From Tepidiphilus sp. J10 (GTDB lineage: Bacteria > Pseudomonadota > Gammaproteobacteria > Burkholderiales > Thiobacillaceae), in NCBI GenBank assembly GCA_945897955.1, contig CAMDGQ010000023.1:1-54491 (forward strand): a DNA stretch of 54,491 nt. The letters run 5' to 3'. Both the position numbers and the translations under genes were made by a program. Under the pieces are notes generated by a model. That model saw only the letters and a program-made list of their open reading frames with translations. It did no database searches and had not been told where the DNA came from. Position 1 is the stretch's first letter. Every line of letters starts with the position of its first letter. This document shows, piece after piece, positions 8,027 through 18,092 of this stretch.

Positions 8027-8998
8027 ATGAATCCCACCCTGCAAGCAGCCATACAACGCCAACGCGGCATTCTCGAAGGGTGGCTCGCATCTTCCCTGTC
8101 CATCCTGGCGGAAGGTTGCCGCGATTTCTGGCCTGAACGGCAAAAACTGGAAGCTAGACTGCTGCTCGGCATGGAGGAGTTGCCGTACTGCAAATACCTC
8201 TATGTGCTTGATGCCAATGCCTGCCAACTGACGGCCAACGTATCGCGCGCGGGTCTGCTGGAAGCACATTTCGGTCGCGACCGGCGCGAGCGGCCTTATC
8301 TTGCGCTGGCCCTGGCCGGAGCGGTGTTTTCGTTGTCCGAGGCGTATATCAGCCGCAATGCGCATCGCCCGACCTTGAGCGCCATCCAGCGCATCGAAAG
8401 CAATACCGGCGAATTGCTCGGCTATCTTGGCGCCGATTTCGACTTGCGCGAATTGCCGGCGACGCAGGCGCTGTATCAGCAGCCGGAACAGTGGGTTCAG
8501 ATGAAAGGCGACCCGGCGATCCGGGCCGGCCTGTTCCACCAGGAGCGTGTGAACAGTCTGCTCGACGAAAAGATTGACGCAGTTCTGGCGCTGATCAACG
8601 AACTGGTCACGGTACATGGCGTTTTCCACGCCAAGCTGCATTTTTCCAGTTCGCGCGCCACGCTGTGGGTGATCGACGACCCGTTTCGATTTCGCCTGCA
8701 CAACATCGTCGATCTGGCCGACCCCAACCTTTGTCTGGCTTACCCGCGCCACCCCTATCCCGCCGATGCTTCGATTCCGGCTGAACGGGTGCGCGAAGTG
8801 CTGAACTGTTTCCGTGAACTGCGTTTCATGGACGAGACGCTTTATCTACGCTCGGGCTCGTTGAATATCTTCAACGGCATGGTCAGCCTGACCTTTTCCT
8901 GCGATGGTTCGCACTACATGCCGTGGGACGAGTTTCTGGAAAAAAACCTGGGCTTCTGGATTGGTTCCTCGGCCGCATCATCCAGCCCGGCCTGCTGA
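8027..8998 (+). CDS. PDC/Cache-type sensor-domain protein without output domain
   Basis: The 323-residue product resembles the PDC-like (double Cache) ligand-binding proteins found as free-standing genes in betaproteobacteria. The core runs over YCKYLYVLDANACQLTANV, the arginine/tyrosine pair in DRRERPYL, FSLSEAYIS and GELLGYLGADFDLREL. A second half contains FHAKLHFSSSRATLWVIDD and ends in MPWDEFLEKNLGFWIGS. There is no signal peptide, no transmembrane helix and no kinase, GGDEF or methyl-accepting region, so it would be cytosolic. It lies 51 bp after the Rieske gene, on the same strand. The start ATG has no clear binding site. Binding of a small ligand is inferred. Confidence 0.7.
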   Translation: MNPTLQAAIQRQRGILEGWLASSLSILAEGCRDFWPERQKLEARLLLGMEELPYCKYLYVLDANACQLTANVSRAGLLEAHFGRDRRERPYLALALAGAVFSLSEAYISRNAHRPTLSAIQRIESNTGELLGYLGADFDLRELPATQALYQQPEQWVQMKGDPAIRAGLFHQERVNSLLDEKIDAVLALINELVTVHGVFHAKLHFSSSRATLWVIDDPFRFRLHNIVDLADPNLCLAYPRHPYPADASIPAERVREVLNCFRELRFMDETLYLRSGSLNIFNGMVSLTFSCDGSHYMPWDEFLEKNLGFWIGSSAASSSPAC

Positions 8999-9012
8999 CA
9001 TTTACAACGGCT

Positions 9013-10455
9013 TCAGACTTGCCCGGCCAGCAGGCCTTGATACAGAGACTGATAGGCGAGGGCGCTTTTCTGCCAACTGAAATCGCGGTTCATGCCGGTG
9101 ATCATCAGTTTCTTCCAGGCCGGTTTGAGCGCGTACAGGTCTAGCGCGCGTTCGACCGCCAGCCAAAGGGCATGCGGGGTCGGGTGCTCGAACACGAAGC
9201 CGGTGACGCCGTCCTCGACCGTATCGCGCAGGCCGCCGGTGGCGTGCACGATGGGCACGCTGCCGTAGCGCAGGCTGTACATCTGGTTGAGCCCGCACGG
9301 TTCGAACAGCGAGGGCATCAGGAAGATATCCGAGCCGGCCTCGATGCGGTGCGACAAGCCTTCGTTGTAGCCGATCAACGCCGAAACCCTGCCAGGATGG
9401 CGTGCAACCAGAGCGCGCACGGCGGCCTCGATGGATTTTTCGCCGGTGCCCAGCAAAGCGATCTGGCCACCGCGGTCGATGATGCCATCGGCGACGGCGA
9501 GCACCAGATCGAGGCCTTTCTGGTGCGCCATGCGCGCGATCATGCCGAACAAGGGCGCATCCGCGTTGGGCTGCAATCCGAGTTCTTCCTGCAATTTCTG
9601 CTTGCAATGCTTCTTGCCGGCCGGTGCGCGGGCAGAGAATTCACATTCCAAATGCGGGTCGGCGGCCGGATTCCATTCGTTGACATCGATGCCGTTCAGG
9701 ATTCCGCTCAGATCCTGATTCCGGCTAGTCAGCAGGCCCTGCATACCCATGCCCAGCGGAGCTTGCTGGATTTCGTGCGCATAGGTCGGCGATACCGTGG
9801 TGATGTGGTTGGCGTAATACAGACCCGCCTTCAGGAAGGAGAGGTTGCCGTAATACTCGACCCCTTCAACCGAGAAACATTTCAGGGGCAGATTCAGTTC
9901 ACCCAGCATGACCGGCGGGAAAATGCCCTGGTAGGCGAGATTGTGGACGGTCATCACCGTCGGTATGGCATTTCCCGCCAGACGCAGATAGGCAGGCGCC
10001 AACCCGGTCTGCCAGTCGTTGCAGTGCAGGAGATCCGGATGCCAGTCGAGCGGTGAATCGGCACCGGCTAGACGCGCGGCTACCTGACCAAGCAGGGCAA
10101 AGCGCTGAGCATTATCGTAATAGTCGATGCCATTGCTGTCCTGATACGGACCGCCGCTGCGCGCGTAGGCCAGCGGTGCATCCAGGACATAGATCGGCGT
10201 GCCGGCACCGGGCATCTGTGCCAGCATCAGACGCGCAGCGATGGGTTCAGCTCCCGCGCCGGCCAGGTTGTCGAACTGGGCGACCAACTGGAGGCTGGAC
10301 TCCAGTTTTTGCATGACGATGGGATAACCTGGAATCAACAGCCGGCAATCAATGCCGATTTCACGCAAGGCGGCGGGCAATGCGCCGGAGACATCGGCCA
10401 GGCCACCGGTTTTGATCAGCGGTGCTGCCTCGGAGGTGACGAACAGGATGCGCAT
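9013..10455 (-). CDS. glgA: Glycogen synthase
   Basis: A GT5 ADP-glucose:glycogen glucosyltransferase of 480 residues, the usual length. The N-terminal substrate loop KTGGLADVSGALP is present after MRILFVTSEAAPLI. In the C-terminal Rossmann domain the motifs GMIARMAHQKGLDL, MPSLFEPCGLNQMYS and VHATGGLRDTV are intact, including the glutamate and glycine residues used for donor binding. The start at 10455 (MRILF) fits the family; two in-frame codons upstream would add ten residues. No glgB, glgC or glgP gene is adjacent. It is divergent from gnd-zwf, which places glycogen storage beside the pentose phosphate pathway. Confidence 0.95.
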   Translation of the reverse strand: MRILFVTSEAAPLIKTGGLADVSGALPAALREIGIDCRLLIPGYPIVMQKLESSLQLVAQFDNLAGAGAEPIAARLMLAQMPGAGTPIYVLDAPLAYARSGGPYQDSNGIDYYDNAQRFALLGQVAARLAGADSPLDWHPDLLHCNDWQTGLAPAYLRLAGNAIPTVMTVHNLAYQGIFPPVMLGELNLPLKCFSVEGVEYYGNLSFLKAGLYYANHITTVSPTYAHEIQQAPLGMGMQGLLTSRNQDLSGILNGIDVNEWNPAADPHLECEFSARAPAGKKHCKQKLQEELGLQPNADAPLFGMIARMAHQKGLDLVLAVADGIIDRGGQIALLGTGEKSIEAAVRALVARHPGRVSALIGYNEGLSHRIEAGSDIFLMPSLFEPCGLNQMYSLRYGSVPIVHATGGLRDTVEDGVTGFVFEHPTPHALWLAVERALDLYALKPAWKKLMITGMNRDFSWQKSALAYQSLYQGLLAGQV

Positions 10456-10687
10456 GGTATCGAAGTCCATTTTGATTTTCGTCAAGATTATCTGGCATTC
10501 TCGGACAGGATTGTCGGATTAGATGCGTGACAGAATCAATGTGCGAACAGGCTGTGGATATTTCTCCATTTGGAGTGACTCGACTCGGCCTGTTCTGCAA
10601 GCACCGGAGCAGGCCTGTGCAAAGATAGCGTTCTGAATACATCTTGAAGACTGGCATTAATTCAAATTTTTTCAAATGGAGCACGGC

Positions 10688-11599
<912 letters not shown>

Positions 11600-11609
11600 G
11601 AGCCCGGCC

Positions 11610-13091
11610 ATGTTCGATCAGGAAACCCCCTTGCCGCCGTGCAACTTCGTCATTTTTGGCGCCACCGGCAATCTCGCTTCCAACAAACTGTTGCCGGCCT
11701 TGTATCGGCTGGAACTGGCCGGCAAGTTGCCCGAGGGGCTGAATTTTGTCGCCTTCGGTCGCCGCGCGTGGGATGACACAACCTGGCGCGATAACGTGAA
11801 AAATTTGCTGATCGCGAAACTGCAAGCGGAGGGTGCGGCGCTGGAGCGTTTCGCCAGCCGTTTCGATTATCTGCGCGGTGAATTGAACGATCCGCAGGCT
11901 TACCACGATCTCAGGGAAGTGTTGTGCAAACCAAAGCTGGGCGTGTGCTCGAACGTGGTGTTCTATCTGGCTATCAAGCCGAACGATTTCGCGGCGGTGA
12001 TCAAGAATCTGGATGGCGCCGGGCTTTCCAAACCGCGCGGTCTGCATCGCATTGTGGTCGAGAAGCCGTTCGGCATCGACATCGAGTCGGCGCAGATGCT
12101 CAACCAGTTGCTGCATCGTTATTTCGACGAAAGCCAGGTATTCCGCATCGACCATTATCTGGGCAAGGAAACCGTGCAGAACCTGCTGGTGTTCCGTTTC
12201 GCCAACACACTGATCGAACCGCTGTGGAACCGCAATTTCATCGACCATGTGCAGATTACCGTGGCGGAAGACGTCGGCATCGAAAAGCGCGCCGATTACT
12301 ACGACAAGGCTGGCGCGCTGCGCGACATGCTTCAGAACCATTTGATGCAGTTGCTCACGCTGGTCGGCATGGAACCGCCGCCGGCGCTGGAGGCTGATGC
12401 TTTGCGCGACGAAAAGGTCAAGGTGTTGCGTTCGATTCGGCCGATTTCCCGCCGCTCGGTGCATGCGCACGCATTTCGCGCGCAATACAAGGCGGGACAG
12501 GTCGGCGGCCAGCAGGTTGCCGGCTATCAGGAAGAACTGGGTGTGGAGCCGAACTCGGTCACCGAAACCTTCGTCGCCGCCAAGTTCTACATCGACAACT
12601 GGCGCTGGCGCGGCGTGCCGTTCTACCTGCGCACCGGCAAGCGGCTTAACAAGTCAATGTCGATGATTGCGCTGCGCCTGCGCCATCCGCCGCAGCAGTT
12701 GTTCCGCGAGACACCGCTGGAAACGCTGGAGCCGAACTGGATCGTGCTGTCGATCCAGCCGGAGGAAAGCATGCATCTGGAAATCCACGCCAAACAGCCT
12801 GGCCTGGATATGGATACTCGCGTGGTCAGGCTCAACGCGAGCTTCCGCACCGCCGACGAACACCCGCTTGATGCTTACGAAACGCTGTTGCTGGATGTCA
12901 TCGAAGGCGACCGCACCCTGTTCATCCGCTTCGATGAAGTGGAATGGGCCTGGCGGGTGGTTGATCCGATTCTGAAATACTGGGCGCAGGAGCGTGACTT
13001 CATTCATACCTATGCCGCCGGCGGCTGGGGCCCGATCGAGGCGAACCGCCTGTTTGACGGCGAGGATACGGAATGGCGCAACGAGGTCTAA
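11610..13091 (+). CDS. zwf: Glucose-6-phosphate 1-dehydrogenase
   Basis: The 493-residue product has the family's usual length. It catalyses the first step of the oxidative pentose phosphate and Entner-Doudoroff pathways. Seen are the nucleotide-binding start [19 protein letters not shown], the substrate pocket [14 protein letters not shown] and the active-site signature [13 protein letters not shown] with the catalytic histidine. It continues with [16 protein letters not shown] and FYLRTGKRL. The start ATG has AGGAG about seven bases upstream. It is converging with the HDOD gene, whose stop is six bases away. A 6-bp inverted repeat (13090-13095 / 13106-13111) at the junction is too weak to call a terminator. 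Confidence 0.97.
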   Translation: MFDQETPLPPCNFVIFGATGNLASNKLLPALYRLELAGKLPEGLNFVAFGRRAWDDTTWRDNVKNLLIAKLQAEGAALERFASRFDYLRGELNDPQAYHDLREVLCKPKLGVCSNVVFYLAIKPNDFAAVIKNLDGAGLSKPRGLHRIVVEKPFGIDIESAQMLNQLLHRYFDESQVFRIDHYLGKETVQNLLVFRFANTLIEPLWNRNFIDHVQITVAEDVGIEKRADYYDKAGALRDMLQNHLMQLLTLVGMEPPPALEADALRDEKVKVLRSIRPISRRSVHAHAFRAQYKAGQVGGQQVAGYQEELGVEPNSVTETFVAAKFYIDNWRWRGVPFYLRTGKRLNKSMSMIALRLRHPPQQLFRETPLETLEPNWIVLSIQPEESMHLEIHAKQPGLDMDTRVVRLNASFRTADEHPLDAYETLLLDVIEGDRTLFIRFDEVEWAWRVVDPILKYWAQERDFIHTYAAGGWGPIEANRLFDGEDTEWRNEV

Positions 13092-13097
13092 GCGCGT

Positions 13098-14624
13098 TCA
13101 CACCGGCGCTTTGACCTTTCCCAGTCCGCGCGCGGCTTGCAGGCAAAGCATCTTGAAATCGGTGTAGGTCAGCGGGTCGAGACCGCATTCAAGGCCGTCT
13201 GCGCCCTTGCCGCGATCAGCGTAGATCAGGCCCAGCGGCTTGACGCCGTTGTAAAGGCTCATGGTGTAGAAGTCGCCTTCGCCCAGCATGGTTTGCAGCC
13301 GAGGCTGAATCATCGGCCAGAGCTTCTGGCGGTTGCCTTCGTTCAGCCAGACGCCCTGCATCTTGCCCATGAGCTGGCTGAAAAGGTCTTTGCCGGCGAA
13401 TTCGAATTCGAAATGGCGCAGCGGATCGTCCGCCGTGATCCCCAGCGTGAAGCGGGATTTCACGCGCGTTCCATCCGGCGTGATCATGGCGAAGATGATG
13501 CGCGACAAGCCGAGGCCGGAGTGCAGCCCCTTCAGAATGATCGCTGACATCTGGTTCAAGGTCAGCGAGCCATCAAGGTGATCCTCGATGCCTTTCATGG
13601 CTTCGCGGAACACGTTTTTATCCGGCATCGGACAGACTTCCGGCTCCGCTTCGACCGGCGCTTGCCTGGCAACGGAATGCGCAGGCGGGGTGTCATTCAC
13701 CGGCAGAGGTACGGTTTCATTCGCTTGCGCGGCATCTTCCTCATCCTCGGGCTCCGGCGGCCAGGGGCCGGGAATCATCGGACCCCAGGTTGCTGCGGGT
13801 GGTGCCGCCAGCCAGTCGCAACAGCGCGCGACGCGCGCTGCGTTGGCATGCACGGTTGCAATAACGGTTTCGAGCGCAGTATTTTCGACGCCGGCCAATG
13901 CGGCGTAGCACGCCATGAGTTCTTCTTCCCACCATCCGCTATCGCTCCGCTGGGCGATTTCGAGGCAGGCGGCAAGCAGTGTCTGGCGAGATCGCTCGGC
14001 ATTCCTGGGGCTTAGAAGATCAAGCGTCAGCGGCGGAATATTCCAGTTTTCCAGCAGCGTCAGGCGCAGATTGTCCAGTCTGTCGCCGAGTACGCTGGTT
14101 TCCGCCACATCTGCAGCGACAAGACGGCGTTGCCGCCGCAAGGAGAGCGCCTTATCCGGCATGCGCAACCAGAGCAACAGGTCCGGGGCAAAGTGAAGGA
14201 TGGCGGCGACCTGGACTTCTTCGGCGCGGATATCGCTGTGCAGAACCGCGAAATCACGCGCTTGCCAGGCTGCATGCTGGCAGCGTCTGGCAAGTGTTTG
14301 CAACGCAGCGTACACACGCGGGTCTCTGGCCGACGGACTGTCTTCCAGGATCGGCCAGCGCAACGCGGTATCGAGAAAGGCACCGATGCCCTGCATCATC
14401 AAGGCGTGCTCGACCGTGTTGACCTCGGCGCCCGAACGCTCGCCGACCCGCTTGTTGATGGCATGCAGCGTGAACAGGGTGGCGAGAGGGTCAGCCAGAA
14501 TTTCGTTGGCGACTTCCCGTGCGGTGATTTGATCTCGCCGGCTGCTGAAACTGATCAGTTTGGTGCGGGTGTGACGAAAGACCGGGAGTTCACCCGGTTG
14601 CAGCCGTTCCAGATCAGCGGTCAT
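13098..14624 (-). CDS. HDOD-domain protein with C-terminal GAF-like region
   Basis: This 508-residue protein has an N-terminal HDOD-like helical domain (about 1-215; LISFSSRRDQITAREVANEI near the start, VEHALMMQGIGAFLD). An acidic and proline-rich linker (PPEPEDEEDAAQANE) follows. A C-terminal GAF-like domain (about 330-505) has LNQMSAIILKGLHSGLGLSR and LYNGVKPLGLIYADR. HDOD proteins are signalling scaffolds linked to motility, biofilm and DNA-damage responses, without a known catalytic activity. It overlaps the preceding methyltransferase gene (ATGA, 14621-14624) and is the last gene of the long minus-strand run after motAB. A motility-related role is inferred from position only. Confidence 0.82.
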   Translation of the reverse strand: MTADLERLQPGELPVFRHTRTKLISFSSRRDQITAREVANEILADPLATLFTLHAINKRVGERSGAEVNTVEHALMMQGIGAFLDTALRWPILEDSPSARDPRVYAALQTLARRCQHAAWQARDFAVLHSDIRAEEVQVAAILHFAPDLLLWLRMPDKALSLRRQRRLVAADVAETSVLGDRLDNLRLTLLENWNIPPLTLDLLSPRNAERSRQTLLAACLEIAQRSDSGWWEEELMACYAALAGVENTALETVIATVHANAARVARCCDWLAAPPAATWGPMIPGPWPPEPEDEEDAAQANETVPLPVNDTPPAHSVARQAPVEAEPEVCPMPDKNVFREAMKGIEDHLDGSLTLNQMSAIILKGLHSGLGLSRIIFAMITPDGTRVKSRFTLGITADDPLRHFEFEFAGKDLFSQLMGKMQGVWLNEGNRQKLWPMIQPRLQTMLGEGDFYTMSLYNGVKPLGLIYADRGKGADGLECGLDPLTYTDFKMLCLQAARGLGKVKAPV

Positions 14625-15463
14625 CGCATCCTCCAGATCAGAAGACGAGCATGGGTGAGATCGCCTGGACTGGCTATCTCGACGATTTCATCGGCATCAA
14701 AACCTGCATCGACATCGGAGATGGCGAAGGTATTGCTGATGAACAGACTGCCTGGTTTCATTTCCAGCAGCGCCTTGTCCCAAAGTCGGGCCATTGGCAC
14801 CGGAGACAGATAGGCGTAGACGATGTCATAACTGGCGAGATTGACATCCCACAGGTTGCCCAGGCGTATATCGGCGCGAGCGCCCTTTGCTCGCAAGTGA
14901 AGCTTGCTGATCAACCAGTTGAGCGGCGCTGCTTCTATGCCGGCAAGACGTGCATCCGGACGTTGCTTGTGGATGCGTGCCAAAGGACCGCCGAATCCGC
15001 AGCCAAGATCTATCAGGCGGCCATTCGCGGGGAGTCGACGAGCCAGTTCTTCCGCAGCGCGGGGGCTGGAAAGATAAAGCGGTACGCGTGTTCTTATCGC
15101 GCCAATGGAGGTCAACGCCAATAGCAGGAACGCAGCCAGATACCAGTCCGGATTGATTGCATCGCTTTGCAGATGAAGCGCCAGCCCAAGCAATGGCAGA
15201 AATAACAGGTTGATATACCGCCACCAGATCGGCAGGCGCCAATGCCACGCCAGCGCAGAGGCAGTACCGGAAACAAGGAGGATAAGCCAGGGCAGGCCGA
15301 TTCCCGCGCCGGAAACGCTCAGCGCCCCGGCACAGACCAGACCCGGCAGGTGAGCCAGCAGCGCGGGCAGAGCGGGAGATGTGTGCGCGCTTTCAGTCCG
15401 TGCCGGCACGGCTCCGCTCAGGTTGATGTTGGATGTGAGCAGCCTGGTATCAGGGCTTGACAT
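14621..15463 (-). CDS. Membrane-anchored class I SAM-dependent methyltransferase
   Basis: The 280-residue product has about three or four hydrophobic segments in residues 30-125 (for example LPGLVCAGALSV, INLLFLPLLGLAL, WYLAAFLLLALTSIGAI). A class I methyltransferase domain follows, with motif I LIDLGCGFGGPLARI, then the acidic residue in AGIEAAPLNWL, and YDIVYAYLSPVPM. The catalytic domain would sit in the cytoplasm at the inner membrane; the substrate is unknown. Its start overlaps the end of motB by 14 bp and its stop overlaps the HDOD gene, so it is translationally coupled on both sides. Confidence 0.82.
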   Translation of the reverse strand: MSSPDTRLLTSNINLSGAVPARTESAHTSPALPALLAHLPGLVCAGALSVSGAGIGLPWLILLVSGTASALAWHWRLPIWWRYINLLFLPLLGLALHLQSDAINPDWYLAAFLLLALTSIGAIRTRVPLYLSSPRAAEELARRLPANGRLIDLGCGFGGPLARIHKQRPDARLAGIEAAPLNWLISKLHLRAKGARADIRLGNLWDVNLASYDIVYAYLSPVPMARLWDKALLEMKPGSLFISNTFAISDVDAGFDADEIVEIASPGDLTHARLLIWRMR

Positions 15464-16376
15464 CCAGTTTCTCCGCCACTTCCTGCGCCGTGCTGGCTTC
15501 GATCTGACGCGATTCCTTGGTAATGGCTTCCTCAGCCCGCTTGTTCATGACGATGATCGAGATACGCCGATTCACCGGGGCATTGGGGTCGTCCTTGTCG
15601 AACGGAATGGCCGACCCGAGGCCAACCACACGCAGCACCTTGCCATCTTCCAGCCCCCCCGCGACCAGTTCCCGACGCGAGGCATTTGCTCGATCAGCGG
15701 AGAGTTCCCAATTGCTGTAACCGGCTTCACCACCGGCATAGGGCACGGCATCTGTGTGGCCGGACAGGCTGATGCGGTTGGGCACTTCGTTCAGGGTCTT
15801 GCCGATTTCACGCAGGATGTCACGGGTATAGGGCTTCATTACTGCGCCGCCGGAGTCGAACATCGGCCGGTTCTTGTCGTCGATGATCTGGATTCGGAGG
15901 CCGTCGCTGGTGATGTCGATCTTCATCTGCTTCTTGAATTGCTGCATCTTGGGATTGCTGGCGACAGCCTTGTCGAGCTTGGACTTGATGTCCTGCAGGC
16001 GCAGTGCTTCCTGAGCTTCCTGTTGTTTCTTCGCGCGGCTGGCATCGAGATTGATGGTTTTCTTGCCCTCGACTTCGCCATTCTTGACCTGACCGACACT
16101 GCGCGTCAGGTCGGTACCGCCTCCCTTGATCACGCTTGACGAGTCACCTGACCCCGAGCCGCCCGCCAGCGCCACTTTGAGCGGAGTCTGAAAATACTGC
16201 GCGATTCCTTCCAGTTTGGCCTTCGAGGTGGAACCCAACAGCCACATCAGCAGGAAGAAGGCCATCATCGCGGTAACGAAATCGGCATAGGCAATCTTCC
16301 AGGCGCCGCCATGCGCGCCGCCGCTGATCTTCTTGATCCGCTTGATGACGATGGGTCTTTGGGAATCGTCAGCCAT
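15450..16376 (-). CDS. motB: Flagellar motor stator protein MotB
   Basis: The 308-residue product anchors the stator to peptidoglycan. It has one N-terminal transmembrane helix with the proton-binding aspartate in IAYADFVTAMMAFFLLMWLL, a plug/linker region and a C-terminal OmpA-like domain with LSGHTDAVPYAG and NWELSADRANASRRELV. The tail after the OmpA domain is charged. motA lies upstream on the same strand but is separated by 246 bp, an unusually long gap for this pair. Confidence 0.97.
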   Translation of the reverse strand: MADDSQRPIVIKRIKKISGGAHGGAWKIAYADFVTAMMAFFLLMWLLGSTSKAKLEGIAQYFQTPLKVALAGGSGSGDSSSVIKGGGTDLTRSVGQVKNGEVEGKKTINLDASRAKKQQEAQEALRLQDIKSKLDKAVASNPKMQQFKKQMKIDITSDGLRIQIIDDKNRPMFDSGGAVMKPYTRDILREIGKTLNEVPNRISLSGHTDAVPYAGGEAGYSNWELSADRANASRRELVAGGLEDGKVLRVVGLGSAIPFDKDDPNAPVNRRISIIVMNKRAEEAITKESRQIEASTAQEVAEKLDVKP

Positions 16377-16598
16377 TTAGGCTCTCCGCTTTGAGGCTGT
16401 CCATGGATAACCCGGACAATAATAGGTGTGCTGGCGGAATGCGATGCAAGGCGCCGGACGTGTCGCATGACCATTCCCTGCAAGCGTCCGGCAGCCGACT
16501 CGTTGCCGCTTTGGCTGCATTACGAATCCGGCACAACCCATGCGCGTGCAACGCGGCAGCGCGCCCTTCAGTGCAGCTGGAATGTTCGGGGTTTTCAT
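16377..16598 (-). CDS. Short unidentified ORF between motA and motB
   Basis: This frame of 73 codons exactly fills most of the motA-motB gap and ends on the base before the motB start. The ATG has a fair binding site, AGGGGA, six bases upstream. The predicted product is basic and has five cysteines (CTRMGCAGF, GCRTL, APCIAF, YCPGYPW) and no recognisable domain or signal peptide. It could be a real small protein, a translational coupler for motB, or chance. An overlapping frame of 85 codons competes with it. Confidence 0.25.
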   Translation of the reverse strand: MKTPNIPAALKGALPRCTRMGCAGFVMQPKRQRVGCRTLAGNGHATRPAPCIAFRQHTYYCPGYPWTASKRRA

Positions 16599-16622
16599 GG
16601 ACAGTCCCCTGGCGATACGGTC

Positions 16623-17483
16623 TCACTTGCCTTTGCGTGCCTTGATGTCCTCTTCCATTTCGCGGAAGGATGGACGTTCTGTCGAGAACAGCACTTTGCG
16701 GCCAAATTCGACGGAAGTCTGTGGTGCAAAGCCGTTCAGCGATGCAAGCAGGACGACCTTGACGACCTGATAGGCCTTGCCGGCTTCAGTTGCCTTTTGT
16801 TCCATCACGGAAACCAGCGGCGCGAAAAAACCGTATGAGATCAGGATGCCGAGGAACGTGCCGACCAGCGCATGGCCAATCAGTACCCCCAGCTCCGACG
16901 GCGGGAGATGCAGCGACTCCATGGTATGCACGACACCCATGACCGCCGCCACAATACCGAAAGCCGGCGTTGCGTCGGCCAGTTTGGACATGGCATGCGA
17001 AGGGTGCATTTCCTCGTGATGGTGGGTCTCCAGTTCGTTATCCATCAGGTTCTCGATTTCCATGGCCCCCAGATTGCCGCCCACCATCATGCGCAGGTAA
17101 TCGGTGATGAAATCGACCAGATGGTGATCGGCGGTGATATTCGGGTACTTGCCGAAAATGGCGCTTTTCTCGGGCTCTTCAACATCGGCTTCAAGCGACA
17201 TCAATCCATCCTTGCGCGCTTTGGCGAGCAGTTCGAACAACAGGCCCAGCAGTTCCATGTAATAGGCCTTGCTGAATTTCGATCCCTTGAAGCATCCGGC
17301 AAGAGCGCCCAGGGTGTGCTTGATGCCATGCATCGAATTGGCGGCAATGAAAGCGCCAATGGCGCCACCGGCAATCATCACCACTTCCAGTGGTTGCCAG
17401 AGTCCGCCCAGGTGCCCGCCAGCCATGGCATAGCCGCCGAAAATGCTGCCCAGAACCACGACATAACCAACAATGACAAACAT
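16623..17483 (-). CDS. motA: Flagellar motor stator protein MotA
   Basis: The 286-residue product is the proton-channel subunit of the flagellar stator, with four transmembrane helices. Seen are the N-terminal helix with FVIVGYVVVLGSIFGGYAM, the second with VVMIAGGAIGAFIAAN, the cytoplasmic loop with charged residues for FliG contact (LFELLAKARKDGL), and the paired C-terminal helices with DATPAFGIVAAVMGVVHTM and LVGTFLGILISYGFFAP, which include the conserved prolines. It starts 12 bp after rnhB on the same strand, so it may be read from the envelope operon. Confidence 0.97.
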   Translation of the reverse strand: MFVIVGYVVVLGSIFGGYAMAGGHLGGLWQPLEVVMIAGGAIGAFIAANSMHGIKHTLGALAGCFKGSKFSKAYYMELLGLLFELLAKARKDGLMSLEADVEEPEKSAIFGKYPNITADHHLVDFITDYLRMMVGGNLGAMEIENLMDNELETHHHEEMHPSHAMSKLADATPAFGIVAAVMGVVHTMESLHLPPSELGVLIGHALVGTFLGILISYGFFAPLVSVMEQKATEAGKAYQVVKVVLLASLNGFAPQTSVEFGRKVLFSTERPSFREMEEDIKARKGK

Positions 17484-17495
17484 GGTCAGCTTCTC

Positions 17496-18092
17496 CTACT
17501 TCAGTAATTCGTGAGTTTTGTTGAGAATTTTGCGAACCGGACCGAAGGACTTGCGATGGACCGGGCTGGGTCCGTGGGTTTCCAGCGCGGCCAGATGCGC
17601 GGCAGTTGGATAACCAGCGTGTCGTTCGAATCCATACATTGGGTAGGTATCGGCAAGACGCCGCATTTCTTGATCCCTTTCGGTCTTGGCCAGTATCGAG
17701 GCTGCCGAAATGCAGGCTTCGCTGTCATCGCCCTTGACGATGGCGCGCGCCGGAATGGGCAGTTGCGGGCAGCGATTGCCGTCAATCAGTGCGAATTCTG
17801 CCGCGGGATGCAAGGCCAGCACTGCACGTTGCATGGCCAGCATGCTGGCGTGCAGGATGTTGAGCTGCTCGATTTCCTCGACGCTGGCGAAAGCCACCGA
17901 CCAGGCCAGGGCGTTGGTTCGGATTTCTGCCGCGAGGCGTATGCGATTGCGTTCAGACAGTTTTTTCGAGTCGCGCAATCCTGCGATTGGACGCGCCGGG
18001 TCAAGAATGACCGCCGCCGCATATACCGCGCCGGCAAGCGGGCCGCGTCCGGCTTCGTCTACGCCGCAGGTCAGGTGTGAATCAGACTGCAT
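17496..18092 (-). CDS. rnhB: Ribonuclease HII
   Basis: The 198-residue enzyme removes ribonucleotides from DNA and cuts the RNA of RNA-DNA hybrids. The acidic active-site residues lie in [19 protein letters not shown] (Asp, Glu), in FALIDGNRC and in the segment with [17 protein letters not shown]. The start ATG 18092 overlaps the lpxB stop by 11 bp; an upstream in-frame TTG (18107) is less likely. The lpxB-rnhB order is usual in proteobacteria. Confidence 0.95.
   Translation of the reverse strand: MQSDSHLTCGVDEAGRGPLAGAVYAAAVILDPARPIAGLRDSKKLSERNRIRLAAEIRTNALAWSVAFASVEEIEQLNILHASMLAMQRAVLALHPAAEFALIDGNRCPQLPIPARAIVKGDDSEACISAASILAKTERDQEMRRLADTYPMYGFERHAGYPTAAHLAALETHGPSPVHRKSFGPVRKILNKTHELLK

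Noticed and set aside
10587..10615. Hairpin upstream of gnd as a terminator or HexR site
   Set aside because: The 9-bp stem has a G-T pair and no T tract, and no HexR-like palindrome is present; no function can be assigned.
13090..13111. Terminator between zwf and the HDOD gene
   Set aside because: Only a 6-bp stem (AAGCGC/GCGCTT) without a T tract, and partly inside the HDOD coding end.
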